Of a stretch of DNA of 64,000 nucleotides, positions 1 to 12,192 are shown one piece after another. A program made the translations under genes and the position numbers. The notes under the pieces were generated by a model. It searched no databases. It saw only the letters and a list, made by a program, of their open reading frames with translations, and had not been told where the DNA came from. This DNA comes from Gloeopeniophorella convolvens (lineage: Eukaryota > Basidiomycota > Agaricomycetes > Russulales). The stretch is taken from positions 806,001 through 870,000 of the forward strand of contig WTXD01000003.1 in assembly GCA_022496205.1 (NCBI GenBank), written 5' to 3'. The number at the start of each line of letters is the position of its first letter. Position 1 is the first letter of the stretch.

Positions 1-1579
1 GGAGAGCGCGTTCACGGGCAAGGTCACCTGCTCCGTGCCGTTTAGTGCGTCGCCGCACGCACCCGGGCTGCACCGCGCTGCTTCTGACTGTCGCGTGTAC
101 GTTTTGCAGCTACGGCGGACGGGCGCGCGCTGGTAGCCGTGGGCTGCGCGGAGGGCGTCTGGATCGGCTTCCGCCACGACTCGAGATGTGGGTGCTGCTT
201 TGTCTCTGCGCCGTGCTCGGTTGTGCTCAGTGCGTCGCAGCGATGCGCCGGGTGCTGCACCTCAAGATGGTCACGCAGTGCGCGATGCTGGAGGACTTTG
301 GCATCTTCCTCGTCCTCGCCGACAAGGTGCGTACGCGCACGCGCACGCGCACGCACGTCCCGCCGCACAGCTCCTGACGAACGAATCGCCGCCGCGCAGT
401 CGCTCTTCGCGTACCACATCGAGGCGCTCGTGCCGTCGTCGCCGCAGAGCGCCAACACGTCCCAGACGCCGCAGAAGCTGAACGGCTCGAAGGACGTGCA
501 CTTCTTCAGCGTGGGCAGCCTCGGCGGGCGCACGCTCGTGATATACATGAAGAAGAAGGGCCTCGACAGCGTCTTCCGCGTGCTCGAGCCCGTCGTCGGC
601 AAGATCAACGAAAAGGCCAAGGCGCCCGTGTCGCTCAGCTCGCGGCTGGGCCTGCGGCAGCCGCGGTCAGAGTGGTTCCGCGTGTACCGGGTACGCGTGC
701 ATTTCCTCGGGGTCGCGTTGGTGCTGACGTGCGCGGCAGGACTTTTTCCTCCCGTCAGAGTCGTATGATCTTATCTTTTTGAAGGCGAGGATCGCCATCC
801 TCTGCACGAAGGGCTTTGAGATCATGGACCTCTCCGAGTGAGCTTTCATCCAAGCGCAGACGTCGCGCGTTGTGCGTTGCGTTCTGACTGACGCGATTGG
901 GCTGCAGCTTCAAGAGTGTCACCATCCCGCAGCGCGATGACCCCCGCCACGAGAAGCTCGCCAAGCGGTGCGAGTCGTGTCGGCCCATGGGCATGTTCCG
1001 CTCCAGCGAGAACGAGTTTCTGCTCTGCTACGACGGTGCGCACCTATCCCTCGCGCCGTCCGCCCTCCGCCCGTGCTCACGCGAGCGAGCGCCGCAGAGT
1101 TCGGGCTGTACGTGAACCGGCACGGCGACCCCAGCCGCACCAAGGGCACGATCGAGTGGGAGGGCACCGCCGAGCACGTCGCGTGGCACCCGCCGTACAT
1201 CCTCATCTTCGACGCGCGCTTCATCGAGGTGCGCCACGTCGAGAACGGCCGCCTCTGCCAGATCATCCCGGGCAACGACATCCGCTGCATCTGGGACGGC
1301 CGCGGCGTCGCCGTGCCCCCGCTCGTGCCCGGCCCGAACGGTACGTGGGAGGAGGCGCCGTCGCAGGAGGCGCGCGTGCACGGCGTCATGCGCGCGGACG
1401 ACGCGCCGGCGCCGGCGCCGGCGCAGGGCCGCGCGGCGGGCGGCGGCGCGGGCGGGCGCGGCGTCGCGCAGCAGATCTTTGAGCTCATCCCGACCGTGCC
1501 GCTGTACCTGCCCGAGAAGCTCTCCTCGCCGACGCAGCACTCGTCGTTCGTGCACCCGGCGCTGAACGGCTCGCCGTGA
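1..1579 (+). CDS. Rho1 guanine-nucleotide exchange factor (ROM2-like), C-terminal CNH domain, 5' partial
   Basis: Only the C-terminal citron-homology (CNH) domain lies in the window; the DH and PH domains would be upstream. Exons read as about 1-44, 110-187, 241-326, 400-690, 740-837, 908-1035 and 1098-1579, joined by short GT-AG introns. Spliced text includes ALVAVGCAEGVWIGFRH, MVTQCAMLEDFGIFLVLADK, FGLYVNRHGDPSRTKG and AWHPPYILIFDARFIEVRH, the usual end of fungal ROM2-type GEFs that load GTP onto Rho1 at the plasma membrane in the cell-wall integrity pathway. The last ~80 residues are a low-complexity Ala/Gly-rich stretch and a short tail. The intron at 327-399 contains a CGCACG dinucleotide-like repeat. 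The gene converges on SDA1. Family assignment is firm; the exact paralogue is inferred. Confidence 0.85.
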
Positions 1580-2025
1580 GCGCGCGCGCGATCCGACTGC
1601 GACCACGACACCAGTCTCGATTCCGACCCGCGTGAAAACCTCGCTCTTTACTATACTATACATACGATTCGCCGCCCCCCGCTAGTCCGAGTTTTCATTC
1701 CATTATGAACCTGTACTCCATCTGCAATTCCTGTTTCTCTCTTTTTCTTTATATATGTATGCCTGAGAGTCGAGACTGTGCTGGCGTAGTTCTAGAATGA
1801 ATGGATGTTCGAAAAGGGTTGGAAGTGACTTGCACGTCCTTGTAACTGACACCCGCTCGTGTGGGCGCCACGCTGGAATACTGTTCGTGGATCACGCAGG
1901 ACAAAAGTGGCGTGCAGCACTGTACAGAATGCGCCGGTACATGGTCAGCCCCAACGATGATGGAATTGGGACATGGGCCGACTGGCTGCGGCACTGGGAG
2001 GGGAAGGACACAACAAACGGGCGGG

Positions 2026-4633
2026 TCAATGATACGACTTTTTCGCCCTGTCGATGTGCGCGCGCAGGCGCTGCTGCTTCTCCCTCAGCGACTGCTTCTT
2101 CTTCCCTCTGACGCCCTTGCTGCCCATGATCATCATGATCGGCTTGTTGCGCGCCTTCTCGCGGTTCGTCGAGCTGCTCGGCGTCTCCTTCCTGTGCTTG
2201 CCCTTGAGCGAGCCGAACTTCTCGCGGCCCTCGCGGCCCCGCGCGATCGACGCGATGCGCTCCTCGTAGTCAGCCTTGGCCTTCTTGCGCGGCCCGAGGA
2301 TGTCGTTCTCCGAGATGAACGTCGCGGCTTCCTCGGTGCCCGCCGCGGCCTTCTTGGCGGCCTCGAGCGAGGCGAGCTTGCGCTTTGCGATGGAGCCGCC
2401 GCCGTCCTCGACGGCCTTGGTGGCGGCTTGCATGCGCAGGTCGTTGATGAGCGCGAAATCGGCTGGGGTGAGAATCTGGGGAAACTTGTCAGCATTGCTG
2501 CCCAACGGTCAGAGGGCTTGTTGCTCACCTTTGTTGTTGCGAGGGTTGAGATGCGGTTGGCGTTCGTCGAAGGTCCAGCTTTGGCCGAAGGATCATCCTT
2601 CTTTTCCTTCTCGTCCTCACTGTCACTGATGCTAAGATGATCTTCGCCGTCGCTCTCGACATCGACCCATCCACCGGAACTCGACGAGTCCTCTGAGGAA
2701 TCGGACTCCATTTCCCATCCCTCCCAAGCCTTTTCTTCGTCTTCTTCCTCGTCCCCAGATCCCGCATCGTCTCCGCGCATCGACTTGAGGTGATCCTCGA
2801 GGAGCTGCAGGGATACGATTAAGTGACGCCAGGGAAAGGAAGGATACTGCACATACCACCAAGCCATCGATGTCGACTGCGGGTTGTTCGGCATGCCCAA
2901 ATGGCGCAGGCTGGCTCCCCTGCGCCATGCCCATGCTGGCCGTCTTTCCTCGTTCGCGTCGCTTAAGCATCCCAGGATTGACTTCGCGATAAAGCTGCAG
3001 CAGTCCGCGTGCCGCAGAGGTGACGGCCTTATCTCGACTTTTCCGATAACCTATCAGGTCGCCCAACAGATCTTCTTCCATTGCCCAGGGCTGGCGGCGG
3101 CATAGCTCGCGAATGGCGTTAAGTCCCGCTGCCACCACTTCCGGCCCGACACCCGGATGAACAAATTCGTGGGCGAGCTTGCGGACCGCGGGCGTGAGCG
3201 CGTCAGGAGGTGTCAATGCATGTGCGGACTGGGCAAGTGCGGCAAGGATTGCTGGCACTCGCAACTGGTGATGGGTGAGATACTTGAGCACATATGTGTA
3301 GAAGCCGAGGACGGTCAGCTGGTGCAGCGCAGTGACCCGAGCCAAGAGCTGCATGATGAGGATCTTGTGATCCAACGAGAATCGGGCATCATATTTTTTC
3401 AGAACGTCGTAGAGCTTCTCGCCGAACGTTTGGGGGTCTTGCAGCAGCTGAAGGGCAGGGAAATTTGGGTTATGCGTTGCATCTTTGCGTTTCCGTTTCT
3501 GCAAGCCAAGCGGTCAGCAACAGGAAAAGGCAAACGGACATGTGCTCACCTTGCTCGCCGCTTTGAGCGTTTTGCGCATCTTCTTGTCCCCACTGCGCGT
3601 CTTCTTTTTGACCTCACGTTTGTGCTCGAGTGCCTTGACGCTGACGGTCTGCGGGGGGTCTCAGACGCTGAACGACCTTACAAGCTCAAACCTACGTCGT
3701 CTTCGCTCTCATCATCGCTGTCCTCGGTTTCCTCATCGCTACCGAGGAAGAAATGTAGGGATGCACTTTGTACTTTTGCAACTGGGTGGAAGCAGCCAAG
3801 CGCAACGATGGCAACGGATTTGGCGTCGTCCCTACGTCTGTGTGAGTCGGGAGCTCCAAACATATGTGCGCATGACTCACCAGACGCCTTTCTTCCAAAG
3901 CTCCTTGGTCAGAACAACGGCCCACATAGCTTCGTCTCCGCTATTCGCTAGCCGTTCAGCGCCAGCGTTTGCACTGCTCCTGACCTTCCCCTTATCACCC
4001 GTCACAGCCCCGTCCATTCCACGCTCTACCATGCCAAAGAGCATAGCCTGCACGGCGCGGTTGAGCTTGTGGTTTTTTGTCCGCTGGTTAGCAGTTTTGA
4101 TATCAGTGAGGATGGTCTTCCGGATCACCGCGCGCAGGGACGAGGATGTTGTTCTTGGCAAAAGTGGGAAGAGTGTCCGGAGGAGCCTGGACGCAGATCG
4201 TTGAGCACACTATTGGTAAAAGCCCCGCTCGACTCACTCTAAGGAAGTTATGACACCCTTATTTTTTAGCATGACCAGGTTTTGGACGAGGCTATGCCGA
4301 ATATCTGGAGACAGCGACCCGTAGTTTTCGAGGAGCAAAGATGATATATGCGAAGGGAAATCCGCGGTGTCCTTTGGATAACATTGCGCTACCTGGTGAA
4401 GGTTAGGACATGTCCTGGCCCTTTACGATCCTTTCAAGACAAACCTGCGAGATGAAGGTAACAAGCTCTCTGAAATGTGTGGCTTGTTCGTCAGGATTGG
4501 TCAAAAATATTTGGCGGATGCTATTGTAGTGATTCCATTGTTGGAGAAACTCCTCCTTGTACGAAGCTGGGTCACGTTTGATCAGGTTCTGCAACTGGGG
4601 CAAGTTTGACGTCCGTAATATGCCGCGTGCCAT
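2026..4633 (-). CDS. SDA1: Sda1, nucleolar 60S ribosome-biogenesis and export factor
   Basis: Reading the minus strand from ATG at 4633, exons give [20 protein letters not shown], then [38 protein letters not shown], a long exon around 2880-3490 ([40 protein letters not shown]), an acidic Asp/Glu/Ser-rich exon (about 2580-2810) and the C-terminal SDA1 domain ([20 protein letters not shown], ending in a basic [23 protein letters not shown] tail). Sda1 is an essential nucleolar protein required for pre-60S maturation and for actin-dependent G1 progression in yeast. Length and order of blocks fit the full protein. A second acidic patch ([15 protein letters not shown]) sits near 3700-3760. Exon boundaries were not all resolved, but the gene looks intact. 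Confidence 0.93.
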
Positions 4634-5228
4634 ATTGGATGGCGGATATCGATTGAGTGGTTAGCGACTTGCAGTGGTCCGCCGAGTCCCCCGAGCCAGG
4701 TCCCGGTGTTCTCGGCCCGTATAAATGTTTAGTCCGATTAATCGGTCACGTGTGCAATTTCGTGACCCAGCGCTTGCAGGCGCTTGCCGGGCCTTCCTGT
4801 AGACGACCGTTCCCTGCTCCACGCCTCGAAGCTCACGAGTTCGGTCACTGTACGCTGCCAACTTATCTGTATACATGCTCAGCTGGTGTATTGCACCACA
4901 TGATCTCGCCTTTCTTCTTTCTTCCTGCGGAGGCATTTGCTCTTTTGTTTCGCTGGAGCGAGCCTTTCATCGTCTGACGGCGTGTGGAAACGGGCACGAG
5001 GAATTGTTCGATAGTTCCTCACAGCTTCCCGTACCGTAGCAACGCCTCACACGACTGGCCACTCCAAAGTAGTTCACTGCCATAATCTGCTTCCAGACAT
5101 TATCCGGCCAGCCCGTATCAGCTTATGGAAGCTTGTGGCAACTTGGCTTCTCTCTGCGAGGCTGACGCACCATGTGCCACGTATCTGCTGGTATCGGGCA
5201 TCCATTTTGACGAACTACCTTTCTGGAT

Positions 5229-5470
5229 ATGTTTGAAATTCCTTCCCAAGCACCGTCTGACACTCCGGTGATAACACACACTCTACAATCTGGCCGTACG
5301 TTTATCGACTTTGGGCATCTTGGCTTCCCTGTCTAACGATACGTCTCGCAGACGACCTCGACAATTTCTCCCTCGAGTCCCCTGCCCTTGATGGTCGAGC
5401 TCTCTTTTCCCTCGCCCACCTTGCGTTGATCAATGTGCGGCTCGTTAGCGGGTCAGAAACGCATATCTGA
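5229..5470 (+). CDS. Weak candidate for a small two-exon gene, unknown
   Basis: An ATG at 5229 opens a short frame that runs to a donor GTACGT at 5296 and resumes after a CGCAG acceptor at 5351, giving LDNFSLESPALDGRALFSLA in the second exon before a stop near 5468. The donor, acceptor and in-frame junction are all good, and the encoded text looks protein-like rather than random. No family is recognised. It may be a degenerate fragment of a larger gene or chance; there is no clear TATA box. Confidence 0.25.
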
Positions 5471-6494
5471 AACTGAGAAGACTCGATCTATCGCACGAAC
5501 TTTAACTTCTCAGATCACTTCCACCACATCTGGTGCCGACAATCGGTCGCCAATGATGGCATGCTCTCTTCTTCTCCTACACCGTCCACCTATTGCTCCC
5601 CGCGGTTCTTGCGGCCCGGTTGCTCGGTTGATTCTTATGGGCGGGCAAGTCCCTCGTGCCGTTAGTACCTGTGACTGTACCTGTGACTCTATCTCGAAGC
5701 TAGTTGGCTATTAGCTGCTGGTATACCGAATCGGGCACAAAGTAATAGCTGGTGGAGCTAGCAGAAACGTGGCGCATCTCAGCTCCCGTTGCACAAAGCA
5801 CCTGCCTTGCAAACCGAAACGCTCCACACAACGTGAGTGTCTTAAAAGCACTCCTTGCCTGTGCTCCTTTGAATCCCTTCTCAGCTTTAGCGATATCTCT
5901 CTAACTGGTGTACTAGTTAGCAGGCAGCTCTGCCTATTCGCCGATAACTGCTCGCTGCATTCAATGCCGGTATCATACAAGCTTCTTCTACCTTCCCCCT
6001 TCGAGCTGATTTGGTCTTGCGACCGGTAGCCATAAGGTCACTCACCCAATTATCATGCTTTCAACACTTCCATCGGGCTACTCTCAGTCAATACGCTGTC
6101 TTCCGCCCCGTTCCTTGAAATCGCCAGCGCATAACACCGCGTGGTGTCCTCATCCATCTATGTCTGCCTGCCTCAGCTGTACCCCAATTCTAGGCACGTC
6201 ACCTGCAATCATGCTTCGAACATCTCCCCGAGGTTCTCTGTGGTTTGGATCTGCACCCGCTACCGTCGCGACACGCGTGCTCGCCTTTTCATCTGCACGC
6301 TGTCTCTGGCTTTCCTGGTTTCTCGTACCAATTTGGTCGCACCGTCGCGATCACATGGGTTGAATGTCCACATATCGGCTTGATCATGGCATCCTCCTCA
6401 GCCTTCTCGGTTTACAGCGCATGTGCAACGCACGTCTGACTCTCTGGTTGTGCCTATTCGGTCCATCTTCGGCGGGGCTGGCAGCTCGGGGCAT

Positions 6495-6502
6495 GTATAA
6501 AA
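6495..6502 (+). promoter_or_regulatory. TATA box of the chitinase gene
   Basis: TATAAAAG, 92-99 bp upstream of the chitinase ATG and followed by a pyrimidine-containing leader, as in strongly expressed basidiomycete genes. Confidence 0.6.
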
Positions 6503-6593
6503 GAGCTATCCATGTCAACCTCTGCACTCCAGAGGCATCCCTGGTAATTAGGAAGCACTCTAAGGCTACGCAGATCGCCAACTTCTCTCCGAC

Positions 6594-8088
6594 ATGGTCG
6601 CGTTCACTGCATCATTCGCTCGTCTTCTCACAGTCGTCGCGGCTGTATCTCATTTCGTGGGGCACGTAGCTTCTGTGCCAGTAGAGGCCTCAGCCCCAGT
6701 CGTCGATGCGACGGTGGTAGAACGCGCCGCAGATGCGACCCCGGCTGCACCCCACTGGGTCGCGTACAGCGACGAATGGATTTCGGGCGAAAACGGTCCT
6801 CCCTCCACGTCCTCCATCAAGGTATCCGTGGTTTATTCTATCCCAGTGACTGTATTGCTCACATCGCTGTGTATGCCAGGGTTTCAACACATTGTAAGTT
6901 CTTACTCCCATACCCAAAGCCATAACTTCTCACCACGTGGTTTAAGCATCCTGTCGTTCCTGTTGGTATCCGGGGCGGCCGACCAGGCACTCGAGTGGCA
7001 GGAGATCTCTGCTTCAGATAGGTCATCCATCAAGTCCCAATACGCTTCTGCGGGTATCAAGCTCCTCGTATCCGCATTTGGATCGACCGATGCGCCCACC
7101 TCTGAAGGCAAGGACCCTGTTGCCACCGCCAACACCATGGCCGCGTGGGTGAAGCAATACAGCCTGGACGGCATTGATGTCGACTACGAGGACTTCAACG
7201 CATTCGATGGCTCTAGTGGTTCTGCAGTAACCTGGCTCGAGTCGTTCACGAAGCAGCTGCGCACGCAGCTGCCTCAGGGTACCTACATTCTCACCCACGC
7301 ACGTGAGTAAATTAGCTTCTTCACCCCCAAAACAGCGGAAGCATGTTCGGTCCCGCTAACTCGAACTGTGCTACAAAAATAGCCGTTGCGCCGTGGTTCC
7401 AGTCCGGCGCTTGGGCAGGCGGAGGATACCTCGCCGTCGACAAGGCTGTCGGCAGCCTTATTGACTGGGTGAGTGACGGCTCTATAAGTACTAATCCGAC
7501 CAACATTCATTCATGCATGTTATGTTACAGTACAACGTCCAGGTAATCTTTCAAGCCTGCTACTATTCATGCACTCTACCATACTGACACCGATACCTTC
7601 TCCCTGACAAATTAGTTCTACAACCGTGAGTCCTCAGACCCCTGGCATTCACAGGACCTATATCTGACCTTGTCACCAGAGGGAAGCACCATGTACACGA
7701 CGTGCACGAATCTGCTCACCCAGTCCGGCGGCGCCTACCCTGGTTCTTCTGTGTTTGAGATCGCCGCGAACGGTGTTCCATTGAACAAGATTGTCATCGG
7801 CAAGCCAGGCAACTCGGGTGATGCCGACTCGGGTTACATGTCTCCATCCACCTTGGCGGGATGCCTCTCCACTGCCAAGTCGCAGGGTTGGAGTGAGTGC
7901 TTTGGTCTTACAGTTCTGATCTCTACTGACTTTACTTGTTCGCAGATGCCGGTGCGATGACTTGGGAGGTAAGCCAGTTCGATTCCAGCATGCACCCGAT
8001 TGCTCACATTATCTCTTGCCTCGCGCAGTACCCAGATGCCGGCGCCTCTTGGATCAGCACCGTCCGCTCCCAGACCTGGCCCGAATAA
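6594..8088 (+). CDS. Secreted GH18 endochitinase
   Basis: Encodes a glycoside hydrolase family 18 chitinase that cleaves beta-1,4-GlcNAc linkages of chitin outside the cell. The N-terminus has a hydrophobic signal peptide (about residues 1-27). The catalytic motif GIDVDYED (DxxDxDxE type, with the proton-donor Glu) is at about 7171-7194, and the conserved YNVQFYNQGS motif is assembled across three exons. Exons: 6594-6821, 6880-6893, 6957-7302, 7383-7468, 7531-7542, 7616-7625, 7680-7892, 7946-7968, 8029-8088. Four exons are only 14, 12, 10 and 23 nt, yet every junction restores conserved GH18 sequence. The C-terminus (TWEYPDAGASWISTVRSQTW) is typical of single-domain fungal endochitinases; no chitin-binding module follows. 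The reading frame is intact. Confidence 0.93.
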
Positions 8089-9062
8089 ACCCTCAAATTG
8101 CTTTTGACGGCCTCAAATGTCTACAAGGCAGATCATGCCAAACCTACTATGCTCATCAGTACATCGCAGGGCGACTTTTTATTCGGTATTCTTTATTTGG
8201 TGCTTTGTGCAGTGTTTTATTAGTGGGATGCCGTGTATTTCTATTATGTGCTCAACAAAGCTAGTTTGTGACCGCAGGAGTTGCGGCGAGTTCGGCTTCA
8301 CGACTTGTTGCGCTCAAACCAGACTCATTTGCTACCATCATCATCGATATCATGTGGGCGATAAGTCTCCGGGCATGATGCCCAAGGCGTCACCAGAGGC
8401 ATACAGAACACAGATAAATCACATTGCGATTACGGCACCGGGAATTTTGAGGGCGTTCAACGCCGAAACTTACAGTTTAAGCCGGCATTGCAGGGATATT
8501 ACAGACTGACTGGGGGGTTCCACACCTTCCATATCTTATGTAACTGCTATTGACACGATCAAGGGTGGGCACGTATAACGCCCATAATCACCCAGAATGG
8601 GGATCGCCTTGACCGGCCTCCGCACCATTGCCACCTTATATGTGCTAGCACTTGTGGGCCGGGCCTGGGCGTGGCTTGTATCTGGCAGCTCCTCGTCACC
8701 CAGACCTGGGCCCACCGTCCGCTGCTCGCAGCGCTGCACTGAACGTCAAGATTTTTGACAGGGCATTGACATGAGCTAACATCACCTGCAATGCTGTCGG
8801 CAGCAGACGGTAGCGAGCGAAAAACGCCCAAATAAAGCCGGCCGACGCGCTAATGTGCGTAGCCGACTTTTCCACACGCGTCTAGCGGGGTGTAGACCGC
8901 CGTACCGGAGGCCTTGACACAGCTATATCGATTTGACATTTATTGCCCGCAAGACGCCCCAATGAACACCCCTAGGATGCCCTTATCACAGCCGTCCAGA
9001 CAGCTAGAGTCAAATAACCCGGCGTGATTTCCCCCACCTCTGACCCTGGCTTCCGTACCAAT
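8089..9062. other. Intergenic interval
   Basis: Chitinase 3' flank and upstream region of the DUF1399 gene. No conserved protein, RNA gene or repeat was recognised in either strand. Confidence 0.6.
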
Positions 9063-11699
9063 ATGTCAGAAACGTCTTCATATACATTGCATTCCTCCTT
9101 CAAGGGTTCTACGAGATCACTCGCCTTGTCATTACGAGGGCGCGAGAAGGGATCGGCAGAATTCCAGGTTGGCAAACATGGCCTAGAAGTACCACTGGTA
9201 CACACCAGGGACATGAAGATGCATCTTAACCTCCTACGCTCCTTCCACGACTTGCGCGTGCTAGTCGAAGACGGGAAGGATGAACGGTTACCTCCCTGGG
9301 CCCGGGAGATGGACATGGGTGCTCGGTGGACGTGGTTTGTTCAATTGGCCGTCGAAAGGTGCGTAGAGCGTAATCCCTACATCTCGACATCCTAGCTGAC
9401 TCGTGTCGTATACTTAGATTCCAGCGTTGGCTGGAGGGCCTCCCGGAGCGCACGCGTACCACTGCTGCCCCCAGGGTTCTCAAAGAGGATGGCCCTCCAA
9501 TCGATGTTTGGATGGTGTGGCACTCGTATCTCCTGAACCCAGAGTCAGCATGGAATGATCCTCGCATCGAATAGAGCTAGATCACTGACCGAGAGTACCA
9601 AAGGTTCTTCGCAGACGACTGCTGCCGGCTTCCCGTAATGAGACCATTGGCGAGCCTCACCGCCGCATCTCCAAATTTCTTCTTCGAGCTCCTAGTCAGT
9701 CCATTCCGTTGCTTGTTAGACTCGCTGGGCTTATTGACTCTATCCAGGGGACATCCGTTGTGGACATACTGAGGGTTAACAAGGCACGCGACGGAGCTTG
9801 GCTTGAGCGAACGGGGCTTCCTTTTGACCCTCTAGAATCTACCTCCGTCCTCACTCATCAGGATCTGTCATGTCCAAGGTGTAAATTTTCCGTGGCAGTC
9901 CGTATGTACTTCTCTGCCTTCTGGATTGTGCGGATTAACCCAACAGCACCGCAGCATATTTTACTCTCACAGGGACTGGTTATGCACAAGCAAACTTCTC
10001 ACGTACATGTTCTCGTTGCTCGTTTAATATCACCAAAGAAAAGCTTGCTGTTGCTAAGCTTATCTCCGATCTTGCCACCTCTGAGACGTCCAGCCACAAA
10101 TCCACAGGCTTTGAGATGTATCTTCCGTAAGTCCTACCCTGTTTCAAATCCTATGAGTCCCGGGCTTAGCAATTGTAGGCGTACCCTGCGTACAACAACC
10201 GAAGCGCAGGACCTCGATCATGCTGACCGCATCAAGAGCGGGTTACTTGCCATCAAACCTTTCAATTTCTTCACTCCAAAAGACCGGCCTCAACCGACCG
10301 CCAAGGCCAACGTGGACTTGGGGGAGTATCTCGATTGGGAGATGGACAGAGTGCAGAAACTTTGGTCGTCCAGCGCAAAGCCTGGTTTGTAAGTCCATTC
10401 CTATTTGCGTTTCGATATTTTCCTCGCTAACGGATCCGCCGTAGGGTAACCAGGGTGCTAAGTGCGTACTACGACCACAGACCGTTCTCGATCGATCTAG
10501 TTGGAACGGTACGGGCCGTATCAACCATTTCGAGGAAGTGCTGTTCACATCTGTCAGGTTTTGCGTCAGGGATCTTTCGTGAGGAAGATGTATGAACTGC
10601 GTTGGTCTGAACGTGGCTTTTTCGATGACCCGGAGGACGAATTGGCCCTACATCATGCCAACGCTAGATATCATGCGTGAGCTCACTTGATCTCGCACCT
10701 GGACATGTTCCTCACCTAAGGTCCAGGTTCCTCGACTTGATGTGGTCATCACCAGGTACTCTGTTCGTTCCTACCTTGGACGTTGATCTAGTCTGGCATA
10801 CGCACCAATTATATGGGGATCGGTATTGTACAGAATGCCTTTCATACGTTGGGCGCTTTATCGACCAGTGAGTTTTACAACTCGCCTACCTTCGTTTCTC
10901 ACCTAGTCCGCAGTGACGATCAAGTGGAGGAAACCGTCCTCACCAATTCATTCGACGCGACTGCTCGCGCTTGGCAGGTGCGTCCGTGGGACTGCTACAT
11001 CTTGCGTGTCGTGCTGACCATCCCATTCAGGCCCGTTATAGTGTCCCGTACATGCATTGTGGATGCCCTAGCCCCGGCCAAACCATCGGACAAAAGCTTT
11101 CACGTATGGTTTCGGACGTTCGCGAGCGGAACGAGAGCCTCCTACCACCCTCGCTGCACCCCGCCGTACTCGCGGCGTCCCATCCTTCGGAACACAACTC
11201 TGTTGTCGTGGCAGCAGCACCGAGACAAGGCGTCAGGAAGATACTGCCTCGCCAGAACGTCAAATTACTGAGTGATCGCCAGCACAGCCCGCTATACCCA
11301 CATTTGATCCGGAAAAGCGAGGAGCGGAAAAGCGAGGAGCCGACATCACCATCCAGCGACACCTCATACCTTGTTCCCGTACCAATCATTATCACTGGGC
11401 CCGAGTACAATCTCTCCGGGGACAACGCTGCGCCTTACGATATGCCATCAGACAAGGTGGGGGAAACACCTCGAATCGCTCTGCGGTATGCTTCTGCTCC
11501 AGGCGGTCTGTTGCAATCCTGACACTGGATTTTTTCCAGGTAGCCGCTATAGCCTCGACGCGTGAAAGCCCCGGTGGAGCGTGTCAGTAGCTGTGGGGGA
11601 CGTAGTGGCGGTGGCGGTGGTAGAGGCAGTGGTAGCGGAGGTGGCTGCGGAGGTGTTGAAGCCTTGCTTCACCCTGGGAATCGGTATCTCATGGCATGA
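9063..11699 (+). CDS. Glycine-rich domain (DUF1399, GRDP-like) protein
   Basis: Many short exons spell a fungal member of the glycine-rich-domain/DUF1399 family: an N-terminal LPPWAREMDMGARWTWFVQL block, the first metal-site-like motif WMVWHSYLLNPE (9510-9543), two Cys-pair modules (LSCPRCKFSV; FSRTCSRCSFNITKEKLAVA), then LDVDLVWHTHQLYGDRYC (10778-10830) and a Cys motif SVPYMHCGCPSPG. The protein ends in a Gly/Ser/Cys-rich tail (about 11590-11665) and EALLHPGNRYLMA. This matches the family order known from plants and fungi, where a role in stress signalling is proposed but the molecular activity is unknown. The start is taken at the ATG at 9063; the junction around 9544-9596 does not splice cleanly in my reading, so a short error or unusual intron is possible there. 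Exon borders are approximate. Confidence 0.75.
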
Positions 11700-11982
11700 C
11701 TCATAATCCTAGTCTACTCAGTTTATTAAAGTGTACGAGTTACTGTCTTGCTTATCATATAACTCATTCTAAAACCTGCCACTACCGGGGGGACCGGAGA
11801 TGCTGGCTCGCAAACGAACCGTGTAGCTATTTTTGCAGCCAGCGGGACACGATATCGGAAACGTACGTCGCAATGGGGGAAAAACGCTTAATCCGCAACC
11901 AGTGATCACTGTAAGCTCAGAGCAAGTGACATTTTGATAGCAAGAATGAGGAATTCTGAGAGGAAAAAGGGAAAAAGAAAGT

Positions 11983-12064
11983 AGCAGCACCTCGTTTCGA
12001 TCGAGGGACCTCAGGGTGACCATATTATGGGCCCTGCGCGCTATACCAGCTGCGCCATGCTGCT
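11983..12064 (-). tRNA. Initiator tRNA-Met (CAU) with an 8-nt intron
   Basis: The minus strand folds as a cloverleaf: acceptor stem AGCAGCA/TGCTGCT, anticodon stem CAGGG/CCCTG, anticodon loop CCCATAA and T arm CCTCG/CGAGG with loop ATCGAAA. Eukaryotic initiator identity features are all present: an A1-U72 pair, three G-C pairs closing the anticodon stem, and A54/A60 in the T loop. Eight extra bases (TATGGTCA, or the equivalent shifted register) sit between the anticodon loop and the 3' half of the stem, at the canonical 37/38 intron position. The minus strand continues into runs of T (11955-11980), a Pol III terminator. Without the intron the tRNA is 74 nt. Confidence 0.9.
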
Positions 12065-12192
12065 TGGTGTGACTTTGCCCGACTAAGTCACATGTTCACT
12101 GTGTTTGGGGTGTGGCCGTGGGGCCTGTTTATAATCTCGAGAGGAAGAACAAGAGCGATCCTAAGACGCATTGTTCTTTACTTCCAACCACA

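Larger units (their letters stand above)
4634..6593. other. Intergenic interval, divergent SDA1 / chitinase
   Basis: About 2 kb without a recognisable conserved protein. A TATAAAT lies at 4719-4725. The only gene-like signal is the weak two-exon candidate at 5229-5470 listed separately. The final 100 bp contain the chitinase TATA box. Confidence 0.6.
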
